A DNA stretch of 61,678 nucleotides. It comes from Nostoc sp. RI_552 (GTDB taxonomy: Bacteria > Cyanobacteriota > Cyanobacteriia > Cyanobacteriales > Nostocaceae). Positions 38,737 through 46,829 of the stretch are shown one piece after another; the first letter of the stretch is position 1; every line of letters starts with the position of its first letter. The position numbers and the translations under genes are program-made. The stretch spans positions 1-61,678 of the forward strand of contig WGNO01000032.1 of the NCBI GenBank assembly GCA_016124525.1. The letters run 5' to 3'. Below the pieces are notes generated by a model that saw nothing but the letters and a program-made list of their open reading frames with translations, was not told the DNA's origin and made no database searches.

Positions 38737-39993
38737 ATGATAGAACTACTACAACAAGTCAGAGTAATTGACCCAACCCTAGAAATTGACCAAATAGCCG
38801 ACGTACTAATCGCCGACAATCAAATTCAAGACCTAGCCACACAAATCACCAACATCACCCCACACACACAAATCAAAAATTGTCGAGGATTAATCCTCGG
38901 CACAGGGTTAATCGACATATATAGTCACTCCAGAGAGCCAGGATTTGAACAACGAGAAACTCTGTCATCCCTACTACAAGCCGCCGCAGCCGGAGGGTTT
39001 ACCAGAATTAGCATCCTACCAGACACATGCCCAGTTATCGACCACCCCGCCATTGTTGCACAATTGCAGCAAAAAAATAAGCCCAACCCAAACACACCCC
39101 ATCTTTATATCTGGGGTGGAATAACTCAAAACCTAGCCGGCAAGCAACTAACAGAACTAGGAGATTTAGCCGCATCCGGGGTAATTGGATTCACAGACAA
39201 TCAGCCCTGGGAAAACCTAGACATAGTGCAACGAGCCTTAGAATATCTTCAACCAACTAAAAAACCGGTGGCATTCTTTGCCAGCCATAGCTCATTATCC
39301 CCCAATGGAGTAATGCGCGAAAGCCCAGAAGCTCTGCGCCTAGGCTTACCCCCCATCCCAGCCAGCGTTGAAACCACCGCCATTGCCTCCTTATTGGAAC
39401 TAGTGGCGGCCACCAGCACCCCCGTACACATCATGCGAATCTCCACAGCCCGCAGCGTAGAACTCATCGCCTCAGCGAAACACCGCGGCCTACCCATCAC
39501 CGCCAGCACCAGTTGGATGCACCTATTACTTGACACCAAGGCAATTAAAACTTACAACACAAGCCTGCATTTAGACCCACCCCTAGGTAATTCCAGTGAC
39601 GTAGAAGCTTTACGCACCGGAGTCAAAGAAAGAATAATAGATGCCATCGCCATAGACCACGCACCTTACACCTACGAAGAAAAAGTCCAAGCCTTTGCCC
39701 AATCTCCTCCAGGAGCCATTGGTTTAGAATTAGCACTACCCCTACTATGGCAGCATTTGGTTGAAACCGGTAAATTCACAGCCTTGCAATTGTGGCGGGC
39801 TTTAAGCACCGAACCCGCAAAATGCTTGCAACAAAAACCAAGCGCAATTACTCCCAAGGAAAAAGCAGAACTGACCTTATTCGACCCCCAAAAAACATGG
39901 ATAGTAGAACAAAAAAACCTTCACACACTTTCTACTAACACACCCTGGCTAGGACAAGAACTCAAAGGCCGTGTTGTGAAAATTTGGGTTTGA
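38737..39993 (+). CDS. Dihydroorotase-like protein lacking metal-binding residues
   Basis: A type I dihydroorotase homologue (amidohydrolase fold, 418 aa), the family that closes carbamoyl-aspartate in pyrimidine synthesis. The landmarks are visible, but ligands are changed. The DxHxHxR motif reads DIYSHSR (Tyr62 for the first His), the HxST block reads RIST (Arg234 for His), and the usual EVTPHHL reads STSWMHL. DHAPY and the PPGAIGLE end are kept. An active enzyme seems unlikely. Non-catalytic DHOase-like chains that help aspartate transcarbamoylase assemble are known, and this may be one. The TGA stop lies inside an IS200/IS605-type right end. mutS is 104 bp upstream. Confidence 0.88.
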   Translation: MIELLQQVRVIDPTLEIDQIADVLIADNQIQDLATQITNITPHTQIKNCRGLILGTGLIDIYSHSREPGFEQRETLSSLLQAAAAGGFTRISILPDTCPVIDHPAIVAQLQQKNKPNPNTPHLYIWGGITQNLAGKQLTELGDLAASGVIGFTDNQPWENLDIVQRALEYLQPTKKPVAFFASHSSLSPNGVMRESPEALRLGLPPIPASVETTAIASLLELVAATSTPVHIMRISTARSVELIASAKHRGLPITASTSWMHLLLDTKAIKTYNTSLHLDPPLGNSSDVEALRTGVKERIIDAIAIDHAPYTYEEKVQAFAQSPPGAIGLELALPLLWQHLVETGKFTALQLWRALSTEPAKCLQQKPSAITPKEKAELTLFDPQKTWIVEQKNLHTLSTNTPWLGQELKGRVVKIWV

Positions 39994-40055
39994 CACCCCC
40001 AGGTAACTGCAAAGCAGTGTAGCAGGAGATTCTTGGTTCTTAGAAACACGCTTCG
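39991..40055 (-). mobile_element. IS200/IS605-type right-end relic 4
   Basis: On the minus strand: AAGCGTGTTTCTAAGAACC, then GAATCTCCTGCTACACTG, a hairpin, and CTGGGGGTGTCAA. It closely matches 16277-16345. The outer end supplies the TGA stop of the dihydroorotase-like gene (39991-39993). Confidence 0.6.
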
Positions 40056-40158
40056 ATTTTATTTAAACTATTTAATAAAGTGTTTGAAAACTTATAATTA
40101 ATACATCAAACATTACTTTACCCCACCTTCCCTATTTCCCCCCTTCCTTAAAAACAAT

Positions 40159-41127
40159 TTAGTCTTCCACACGGTAGCCCAACTCCGCTAAACTCATAGA
40201 CGATTGTCGCCATTTTGGTTGTACTTTAACAAATAGCTCTAGGTAGACCTTACCAGCAATGAGCTTTTGAATTTGTTCCCGGGACTCACTACCAATAGCT
40301 TTAAGCATTGAGCCTCCCTTACCAATAAGAATACCCTTTTGGGAATCCCGCTCAACGTGTATAGTTGCAAGCACACGGGTGATGCTGGGTGTTTCTTCTA
40401 CTTTATCAACAGCGATAGCCACTGAATGAGGAATTTCTTCACGAGTCAACAGTAAAATCTGTTCCCGAATCAATTCCCCCATAATAAAGCGCTCTGGTTG
40501 GTCAGTTACCAAGTCAGGGGGATAGTAAAACGGCCCAGTGTCTAAATGTTCAACTAACAATTGTTGTAATTCTGGTAATTCTGCACCAGTTTGGGCGGAA
40601 AATTTGACCATCGGCCATTGTTGGGGTCGGGCTAAACCTTGGTAACTATTATCAATCAACTCAGAGTTTAGGGGTTGTTGGTCAATTTTATTCAAACCCA
40701 AAATTACGGGAGTTTCATTAGGTAATAGCAAATCGGCAATAAAGCGATCGCCCGCACCACAAACCACTGAACCATCTACCACAAACAGCACCACATCCAC
40801 AGAGTCAATAGCATTTTTGGCATTTTTCACCAGCACTTCCCCCAATTGATGATGGGGTTTATGAATACCCGGTGTATCCACAAAAATTAACTGTGCCACT
40901 GGAGTAGTTAAAATCCCTCGCAAACGATTGCGTGTAGTTTGTGCTACTGGTGAGGTAATAGCTATTTTTTGCCCTACTAATTGATTCATCAAAGTAGACT
41001 TACCGACATTGGGACGACCAATAATGCCGATGAAACCCGATTTAAATTCAGGAGGAGCCTGGGGGATGGATACTTCTCCTGAAAAAGAGAAGTTGTGATT
41101 ATCAATACTAGTCACCTTAAGCTCCAA
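40159..41127 (-). CDS. era: GTPase Era
   Basis: An essential GTPase that binds the 3' end of 16S rRNA and helps assemble the 30S subunit. G1 GRPNVGKST is at about residues 37-45, followed by G3 DTPGIHKPHH, G4 NKID and the C-terminal KH domain with LIGKGGSMLKAIGSESR near 265. At 322 aa it is slightly longer than E. coli Era (301) because of an N-terminal extension of about 25 residues. It converges with the dihydroorotase-like gene and is probably monocistronic. Confidence 0.96.
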   Translation of the reverse strand: MELKVTSIDNHNFSFSGEVSIPQAPPEFKSGFIGIIGRPNVGKSTLMNQLVGQKIAITSPVAQTTRNRLRGILTTPVAQLIFVDTPGIHKPHHQLGEVLVKNAKNAIDSVDVVLFVVDGSVVCGAGDRFIADLLLPNETPVILGLNKIDQQPLNSELIDNSYQGLARPQQWPMVKFSAQTGAELPELQQLLVEHLDTGPFYYPPDLVTDQPERFIMGELIREQILLLTREEIPHSVAIAVDKVEETPSITRVLATIHVERDSQKGILIGKGGSMLKAIGSESREQIQKLIAGKVYLELFVKVQPKWRQSSMSLAELGYRVED

Positions 41128-41483
41128 CGTTATATATTACAGGTTAGATAAGTTGATTCTGTTCTCAGGTCCGCAACAAACATAATTTAACCCTGGCATT
41201 TTGAGGGACTGCCTTTATATAAGTTTAATCTAATCATGACCTAACATAACTCACCTCTCCCCTGGAGCCAAGGCGAGAAGATAATAAACTATTGCTACCC
41301 TATGAACACTAAAGCCACTCCCTTAGCCTAGTAGAGCCTTCGCGCCTTTGCTAAAGTGTGGTAAATTCAACATTATCAAAAATAATTAATGTTAATTTCC
41401 ACTGAAAAACTATACCGAAACTGTGAAGAACAATCAAAGCCATCCCTCATATTATTGAATTACTTGCTTACATCCTCAAAACA
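41128..41483. other. Intergenic region between divergent era and carotenoid oxygenase
   Basis: About 350 bases with promoters expected for both genes. I see no RNA gene, IS end or distinctive site. Confidence 0.4.
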
Positions 41484-42878
41484 ATGACAACCACAGAAAT
41501 CAATCCCTATCTCCATGGTAACTTTGCACCAGTCAGGGAAGAAATTACAACTGATACACTCAAAGTCATAGGTGAGCTACCGGCTAACTTATCGGGGATG
41601 TTTGTCCGCAATGGGCCTAATCCTCAGTGGTCACCCATTGGCAAGTATCACTGGTTTGATGGCGATGGAATGTTACACGGTGTCAGGATCACCAAGGGTC
41701 AAGCAACTTATCGCAATCGTTACGTGCAAACACAAGGATGGAAAATAGAACAACAAGCAGGCAAAGCTCTGTGGTCTGGGTTATTTGAACCAAAACAAAT
41801 GGATACTCCTGATGGTATGTCCAAAAACACAGCCAACACAGCCTTGGTTTGGCATGGTGGTCAAATGTTGGCGTTGTATGAAGGAGGGGCGCCCCATGGG
41901 ATCAAGCTTCCTGATTTACAGACAATTGGTGAACATACTTACAAGGGGAAACTGGTTTCTTCCTTCACAGCTCATCCCAAGGTAGACCCAAACACGGGTG
42001 AAATGATGTTTTTTGGTTACGGGCTTACACCACCATACTTGCAATATGGCATAGTTTCACCAGCAGGGGAAATCATCCAGACAGTACCAATTGACCTGCC
42101 AATGCCGGTGATGATGCATGATTTTGCCATCACTGAAAACTACACCATATTCATGGATTTACCCTTGACTTTCAATTTGGAAAGAATCAAACGGGGGGAA
42201 CCTCTGATTAGATTTGAGGGCCATCGCCCCAGTCGCTTTGGTATTATCCCTCGTTATGGCGATAATAGTAATATCCGCTGGTTTGAAAGTTATTCTTGCT
42301 ACATCTTCCATGTCCTCAACGCCTATGAAGAAGATGATGAAGTAGTACTAATTGCCTGTCGCATGAGTGGGAGTACAGTTCTGGAGGTTGATAATTCCTC
42401 AACCGACCCAGAAGCAAATATTCCCCGCCTACATTGCTGGCGATTTAACCTCACCACAGGTAAAGTGCGTGACGAAATGCTAGACGATGTACCAGCAGAA
42501 TTTCCCCGCATTAATGAAAACTTCTTAGGGCAATCAATACAATACGGTTATGCTGGCAAGGTGGCCAAGGATCCGCTACCATTGTTTGATGGATTAATTA
42601 AATACAACCTGAGTAATAGAAAATCCCAAATTCATCAATTCGGTCCAGGACGTTATGGCGGCGAGGCTGTGTTTGCACCTAGTATTGGTGCAACAGCAGA
42701 AGACGACGGCTGGTTAGTTACTTTTGTTTACGATCAAGCTTCACAAACTTCTGAACTTGTAGTTATCAACGCCCAAGACGTCACGGCGGAACCTGTGGCG
42801 CGGATACCAATTCCCCAAAGAGTACCCTATGGCTTCCACGCTGCTTGGGTTTCTGAGGAACAGTTAAAAATTAACTGA
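41484..42878 (+). CDS. Carotenoid cleavage oxygenase (RPE65/apocarotenoid family)
   Basis: A non-haem iron dioxygenase that cleaves carotenoids or apocarotenals at double bonds. The four iron-binding His are visible in their conserved settings: SFTAHPKVDP (near 164), MMHDFAITENY (near 211), IFHVLNAYEE (near 275) and YGFHAAWVSEE (near 452). The seven-bladed propeller start GMFVRNGPNPQWSP is also present. At 464 aa it is typical of the cyanobacterial enzymes, some of which make retinal from beta-apocarotenals. Substrate preference cannot be told from sequence. No operon partner. Confidence 0.94.
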   Translation: MTTTEINPYLHGNFAPVREEITTDTLKVIGELPANLSGMFVRNGPNPQWSPIGKYHWFDGDGMLHGVRITKGQATYRNRYVQTQGWKIEQQAGKALWSGLFEPKQMDTPDGMSKNTANTALVWHGGQMLALYEGGAPHGIKLPDLQTIGEHTYKGKLVSSFTAHPKVDPNTGEMMFFGYGLTPPYLQYGIVSPAGEIIQTVPIDLPMPVMMHDFAITENYTIFMDLPLTFNLERIKRGEPLIRFEGHRPSRFGIIPRYGDNSNIRWFESYSCYIFHVLNAYEEDDEVVLIACRMSGSTVLEVDNSSTDPEANIPRLHCWRFNLTTGKVRDEMLDDVPAEFPRINENFLGQSIQYGYAGKVAKDPLPLFDGLIKYNLSNRKSQIHQFGPGRYGGEAVFAPSIGATAEDDGWLVTFVYDQASQTSELVVINAQDVTAEPVARIPIPQRVPYGFHAAWVSEEQLKIN

Positions 42879-43085
42879 ATAAACCAAAAGAACCTCCCAA
42901 ATATGGATATTTCAGTGCTTACAATTAGTATTGAGTTTGAATAACAACAATGACTAACCTCCGGCGCAGTTGCCAAAGTAATCGCTAATGTCAAATCTGC
43001 AAACGACGAATTTTCCTTGGTAACAGCTGAGGTTGCGGAACAGTGAGTAGTTACACAATGTTAGTGGGGGTTTAATTTCCATCCA
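42879..43085. other. Short gap with a possible gene remnant
   Basis: A frame ending in TGA near 43045 reads GAVAKVIANVKSANDEFSLV followed by TAEVAEQ. It looks like coding sequence but has no start and no family I can name. Confidence 0.3.
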
Positions 43086-44201
43086 TCAGCGTTGAGCTAC
43101 CCGCATCAATAATAATATACCTACTCCTAAAAACAAGAAATTAGGTAGCCAAGCTCCTATCAATGGAGAAAAAACACCAGCTTGTCCCATTGCGCCACTA
43201 ATAAAGAAAATTAAATAATAAGTAAAAATTACTATGACACTCACACCAAAACTTGTGCCTCGTCCGCTACGCTGACGTCTTGTTCCCATAGCCGCACCCA
43301 CCAAGCCAAAGACTACACAGACAAATGGCAAAGAAATTTTTTGTTGGATGCGTACTTCAAGTTTACGAATTTTTTGCCTATCGCCACCAATACGTTCTAT
43401 TTCTAATTGTTCTAAAGACTGAGCAATATTCATTTCCCCAGAATCTCGGCTTCTTTCTACTAAGTTTAATGGTGTGCGAGGTAGTTGCAGTTGTTGGTGT
43501 TCAAAGCGTAAGATATTGCGATAGGATCTGTCAGGAGCTACTAAATAAACTGTACCGTTGTAAAAATCCCAAACATTGTCAGCAGAATTCCACTCAGCAG
43601 ATTCTGATACAACAATTTGATTTAAACCTTTTGTGCTGCGGTCTATGATGGTTAAACCATTCATTTGTTTACCATTAAATCGGTCAGCATAAAATAAACG
43701 TGACAATATTCTAGTCTTGCTACCATCTTCCTCTATGCTTTCTCGGTATTCGGGGTAGAAGATATTTGTCTGCTGCAAAGTGGGTTTATTTGACTTGAGA
43801 GCTTTTTCCAAAGTCACAGTTGCTTGGTAATTTGCTGCTGGCGCTATTTGTTCATTAAAAACAAATGTCATGACTGTTACCACCATGCTCAACACCACAG
43901 CCGTTAGTACCATGCGATAGACACTGACTCCACAGCCACGCATAGCAATGAGCTCGCTTTCGCTGGAAAGACGACTATAAGTCATCAAAGTAGCTAACAG
44001 CGTGGACATGGGGAAGGCTAACACAATAAAATTGGGGAATTTTAGCAAAAAAACCTGAATTGCAATATTTATCGGCAATCCAGATTCGACAATTTTCCTC
44101 ACTAACTCAAACACAGCATCAATAGTCACACCTAGTGATGAAAATGCTCCCACACCAAACAAAAAAGGTCCTACCAATTCTTTGGTCAGGTAGCGATCCA
44201 T
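43086..44201 (-). CDS. LptF/LptG-family lipopolysaccharide export permease
   Basis: A membrane subunit of the Lpt complex that extracts lipopolysaccharide from the plasma membrane (YjgP/YjgQ family). Hydrophobic segments near the N-terminus (FGVGAFSSLGVTIDAVFELV and the following LKFPNFIVLAFPMSTLLATL) and at the C-terminus (three helices from SLPFVCVVFGLVGAAMG) flank a periplasmic beta-jellyroll. I chose ATG 44201 (MDRYLTKEL) over 44261 because the conserved domain starts there. It is third in a minus-strand operon after the LptA-like and lptB genes. Only one permease is seen, as is usual in cyanobacteria, so F versus G is not resolved. Confidence 0.9.
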   Translation of the reverse strand: MDRYLTKELVGPFLFGVGAFSSLGVTIDAVFELVRKIVESGLPINIAIQVFLLKFPNFIVLAFPMSTLLATLMTYSRLSSESELIAMRGCGVSVYRMVLTAVVLSMVVTVMTFVFNEQIAPAANYQATVTLEKALKSNKPTLQQTNIFYPEYRESIEEDGSKTRILSRLFYADRFNGKQMNGLTIIDRSTKGLNQIVVSESAEWNSADNVWDFYNGTVYLVAPDRSYRNILRFEHQQLQLPRTPLNLVERSRDSGEMNIAQSLEQLEIERIGGDRQKIRKLEVRIQQKISLPFVCVVFGLVGAAMGTRRQRSGRGTSFGVSVIVIFTYYLIFFISGAMGQAGVFSPLIGAWLPNFLFLGVGILLLMRVAQR

Positions 44202-44296
44202 GAGAGTAAAAGGCAACAGCGAATAGAGACTGGATAAAGAATAAAGCTTCTTTGATATCATAAGGAACTATCAAAACTAAGTATGGACATCCCAGT

Positions 44297-45025
44297 TCAC
44301 GCTTGAAAGTTATCTCCCAAATAGTGTTGGCGGACAAGGGGATTATTATAGAGTTCTTCAGGATTACCAAAAGCCAGAATTTGTCCCTCACGCATAATAT
44401 AGGCCCGGTCTGTAATGGCTAAGGTTTCCCGGACATTGTGGTCTGTAATTAAGATCCCCATACCGCGATGGCTTAATTGTGCGACAATGTGCTGAATTTC
44501 CGCAACTGCAATGGGGTCAACTCCGGCAAATGGTTCATCTAAAAATAGAAATTTCGGGCCTTCTCTCCCAGCCGCTAAAGCCCGCGCTAATTCTGTCCGC
44601 CGTCTTTCTCCTCCTGAAAGTTGAATTCCTTTGCTTTTAGCGACTTTTTCTAAGCGAAACTCCCGCAGTAAAGTTTGCATTCGTTTTGACCATTCCCATC
44701 GAGGCACATGAGTTTGTTCTAGCACCAAGAGAATATTATCTTGTACTGTGAGTTGGCGAAAAATACTTGGTTCTTGAGCTAAATAGCCAATGCCTAATTG
44801 CGCTCTTTTATGCATTGGCATAGCAGTGATTTCCAGACTATCCAGCCAGACTTTGCCGTGGTTAGGTTTTTCTAGACCTGTAGCAATGTAAAAAGTCGTC
44901 GTTTTACCGGCACCATTGGGGCCCAGTAAGCCTACGACTTCACCCTGAGAAATGGAAAGGTTGACGCGATTGACGATATTTCGCTTACCGTAAGATTTGT
45001 GAATATTCTCTAAAACAATTTTCAC
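44297..45025 (-). CDS. lptB: Lipopolysaccharide export ATPase LptB
   Basis: The ATPase of the Lpt transporter. Walker A is GPNGAGKTT (about residues 35-43), signature LSGGERRRTELARAL near 137, Walker B FLFLDEPFAGVDPIAV and the switch His in ITDHNVRE. At 242 aa it is full length. It sits 27 bp after the LptA/OstA-like gene and ahead of the permease, an operon that strongly supports the LPS assignment over a generic ABC ATPase. Confidence 0.95.
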   Translation of the reverse strand: MKIVLENIHKSYGKRNIVNRVNLSISQGEVVGLLGPNGAGKTTTFYIATGLEKPNHGKVWLDSLEITAMPMHKRAQLGIGYLAQEPSIFRQLTVQDNILLVLEQTHVPRWEWSKRMQTLLREFRLEKVAKSKGIQLSGGERRRTELARALAAGREGPKFLFLDEPFAGVDPIAVAEIQHIVAQLSHRGMGILITDHNVRETLAITDRAYIMREGQILAFGNPEELYNNPLVRQHYLGDNFQA

Positions 45026-45052
45026 TATTCGCGCCCGGTTTATTAATCAATG

Positions 45053-45508
45053 CTAATTAGATTGTCCGCCAATTTCAGGATCATTGACCATGTAGGTGGA
45101 CTCAACTTGACGGTTGGATGGAGGTAAAGCTACAAAACGTCCTTCGTCAATAAGATATGTTACTTTCTCCGCACGGATGCTATTGACTCCCTGTTGCAAA
45201 ATATAAACATTTCCAGTCAAATCAATGCGACGTTCCCTGCTAAAAAATTGTGCTTGAGCGGCTGTGGCTTTAATCTGGCGAGCGGGATACAACATTTGCA
45301 CATTACCGCGAGCTGTGGCTACTTGAGTGTTGGCGTTATATTCTTGCACATCAGCGCTGATGGTCAAGGGACTATTTTCCCGAGATTTTTGTGCAGTGGC
45401 AGTTTGGGTGTCAGTGGCAAATGTCAAGGAACCCAAGAGTGCAGCTGGTAGCATTAAGGCTAATCCCAGGCGACGCATTTGTGATATTGGTAATTGATGG
45501 AAGGACAT
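45053..45508 (-). CDS. LptA/OstA-like periplasmic protein
   Basis: A periplasmic bridge protein for lipopolysaccharide transport. A signal peptide covers about residues 10-40 (GLALMLPAALLGSLTFA). The OstA-type beta-jellyroll core follows, with LTISADVQEYNANTQVATAR and GNVQMLYPARQIKATAAQAQ. At 151 aa it is short, comparable to single-domain LptA. First gene of the lptA-lptB-permease operon. A second in-frame ATG at 45478 is a possible start. Called by domain pattern and by neighbourhood. Confidence 0.86.
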   Translation of the reverse strand: MSFHQLPISQMRRLGLALMLPAALLGSLTFATDTQTATAQKSRENSPLTISADVQEYNANTQVATARGNVQMLYPARQIKATAAQAQFFSRERRIDLTGNVYILQQGVNSIRAEKVTYLIDEGRFVALPPSNRQVESTYMVNDPEIGGQSN

Positions 45509-45583
45509 GATATTTTAATTACAAATTTATGATATCAGCTTGCATATTAATCATCTCAATTTGTTTATCCAGATATAAAATCT

Positions 45584-45742
45584 ACATTTTGGAGTAAATT
45601 GGGATAACTATTATCTGCAATATCGACGCTGTGTCACTCCTGAAGGTTTCGCTGAACTGGACGGAAATCTTGAGATGTTAGCTTTTCAACTGGAGAGTGC
45701 CGACAAAAAGCTGGCATTTGTTGGCATTTGTCAGCTTTTTTA
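45584..45742 (+). pseudogene. Possible gene remnant of unknown family
   Basis: An open stretch without a start codon reads FGVNWDNYYLQYRRCVTPEG, then FAELDGNLEMLAFQLESADK, ending KLAFVGICQLF. Composition is protein-like. The stop lies within the T-run of a hairpin. I do not recognise the family. Confidence 0.3.
45705..45741 (-). terminator. Terminator between ftrC-DUF309 and the lpt operon
   Basis: AAAAAGCTG at 45705-45713 pairs with CAGCTTTTT at 45732-45740. On the minus strand it lies 15 bases after the DUF309 stop and its stem is A/T flanked on both sides, so it could act in both directions. The loop contains GGCATTTGTT twice. Confidence 0.6.
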
Positions 45743-45755
45743 AATCGGCTACAGT

Positions 45756-46148
45756 TTACTTATTCCCTAGCACAATTTTTGGTCTAGGCAAACCATGACT
45801 ATTATCCGAGTTACCAGCACTAAACTTTTCTGCTCCGATTTGTTGTAGTGCTGATAACAATGCTGCACTCTGACTTAATAACTCGTCCACATCAATGTTG
45901 CTATAAACAGATGGGTAACGTCCCAGGCGGTTGCTGCCTTCTCCCAGTAAAATTACTGCACCTCGCCAGTTGCCATTAGCCAAATGGTACTGTGCTACAG
46001 CAATTTGTAAAATGCCTTGATAAAAGGTTTTTTCTGGTTCCTTTGCTTCTATCCACAAAGCTTCTAAGGTGTCATGACAGGCGTAGAAGTGCCCAGAGTT
46101 AAACTGTTCTACTCCTTGCCAAAACTCTTGGGGGATAATTTCGCTCAT
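45756..46148 (-). CDS. DUF309 domain protein
   Basis: A small helical protein of the DUF309 family, 130 aa. The signature EFWQGVEQFNSGHFYACHDT is followed by LEALWIEA and FYQGILQIAVAQYHLANGNW, characteristic of the family with its conserved His, Glu and Asp. Function unknown. Its start codon overlaps the ftrC stop by 4 bp (ATGA), so the two genes are translationally coupled. The pairing with ferredoxin-thioredoxin reductase hints at a chloroplast/cyanobacterial redox connection, but that is inference. Confidence 0.9.
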   Translation of the reverse strand: MSEIIPQEFWQGVEQFNSGHFYACHDTLEALWIEAKEPEKTFYQGILQIAVAQYHLANGNWRGAVILLGEGSNRLGRYPSVYSNIDVDELLSQSAALLSALQQIGAEKFSAGNSDNSHGLPRPKIVLGNK

Positions 46149-46510
46149 GCCATGCTGTTTCGCACTTCTTTAATGGTTTCTAGACTAATTTCTTGTTTGT
46201 CTCCAGCAAACTCATTGTCTGAGGTGAGAAATAGCATACAGTGGCACTCTTTGCGTTCTCTCATGGGCACACAGGGACAGTTCCAATATGCAGCATTCAC
46301 TTCAGCTTCTTTGTCTTCGTAGTGGCGACAGGGACACAAAGGCGAACCTAAGTCATCTTTATGTTTTGCTAGTCCCTCAATTACCACTGCGGTGACAGAA
46401 GGTTCCGAACAAAAGAATGTTCCAGTACGTTTAGCATACTGCTCGGAAAAATGCCGCATTGCTTCTAAGCTTTTATCAGTGGATGTTTTGTTATTTTCTG
46501 ATGAGATCAT
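46145..46510 (-). CDS. ftrC: Ferredoxin-thioredoxin reductase, catalytic beta subunit
   Basis: Passes electrons from photoreduced ferredoxin to thioredoxin using a 4Fe-4S cluster and a nearby disulfide. All seven conserved Cys are present: FFCSEP, then CPCRHY, CPC and CHC, in the order and spacing of the family. About 121 aa from ATG 46510; an upstream ATG at 46564 would add 18 unconserved residues. The variable chain gene (ftrV) is not adjacent. DUF309 follows with a 4-bp overlap. Confidence 0.95.
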   Translation of the reverse strand: MISSENNKTSTDKSLEAMRHFSEQYAKRTGTFFCSEPSVTAVVIEGLAKHKDDLGSPLCPCRHYEDKEAEVNAAYWNCPCVPMRERKECHCMLFLTSDNEFAGDKQEISLETIKEVRNSMA

Positions 46511-46709
46511 GTGGATCGGCGCTGATAATTTAAATATTTGTTTGCATTGTACCTCATTGGTCATTAATCATTGGGAAGAGTATATTTTTTGCAATAAGCC
46601 CATGGTCTGGGGGGTCTGATTGCAGACTTCCAATTCTACAGTTACTTTCCCTTGGTGATACAGGTTGGAGTGGGCAATGTTTAACAACTACACCCACTGG
46701 CGATTGCCT

Positions 46710-46736
46710 CCGCGATTGCACAAAGCGCAATCGCGG
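46710..46736. repeat. Perfect 10-bp palindromic hairpin
   Basis: CCGCGATTGC at 46710-46719 pairs with GCAATCGCGG at 46727-46736. It is the kind of GC-rich interspersed palindrome common in Nostocales genomes, sitting between ftrC and the histidine kinase. Confidence 0.6.
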
Positions 46737-46829
46737 TGCTAAAAAACCAACTGGCTATGGACAAACACCCATGACTAATGGCAGTAATGGCATAGAGCCG
46801 CCATTAAAGAACACAAAGCGGCAATTTCT

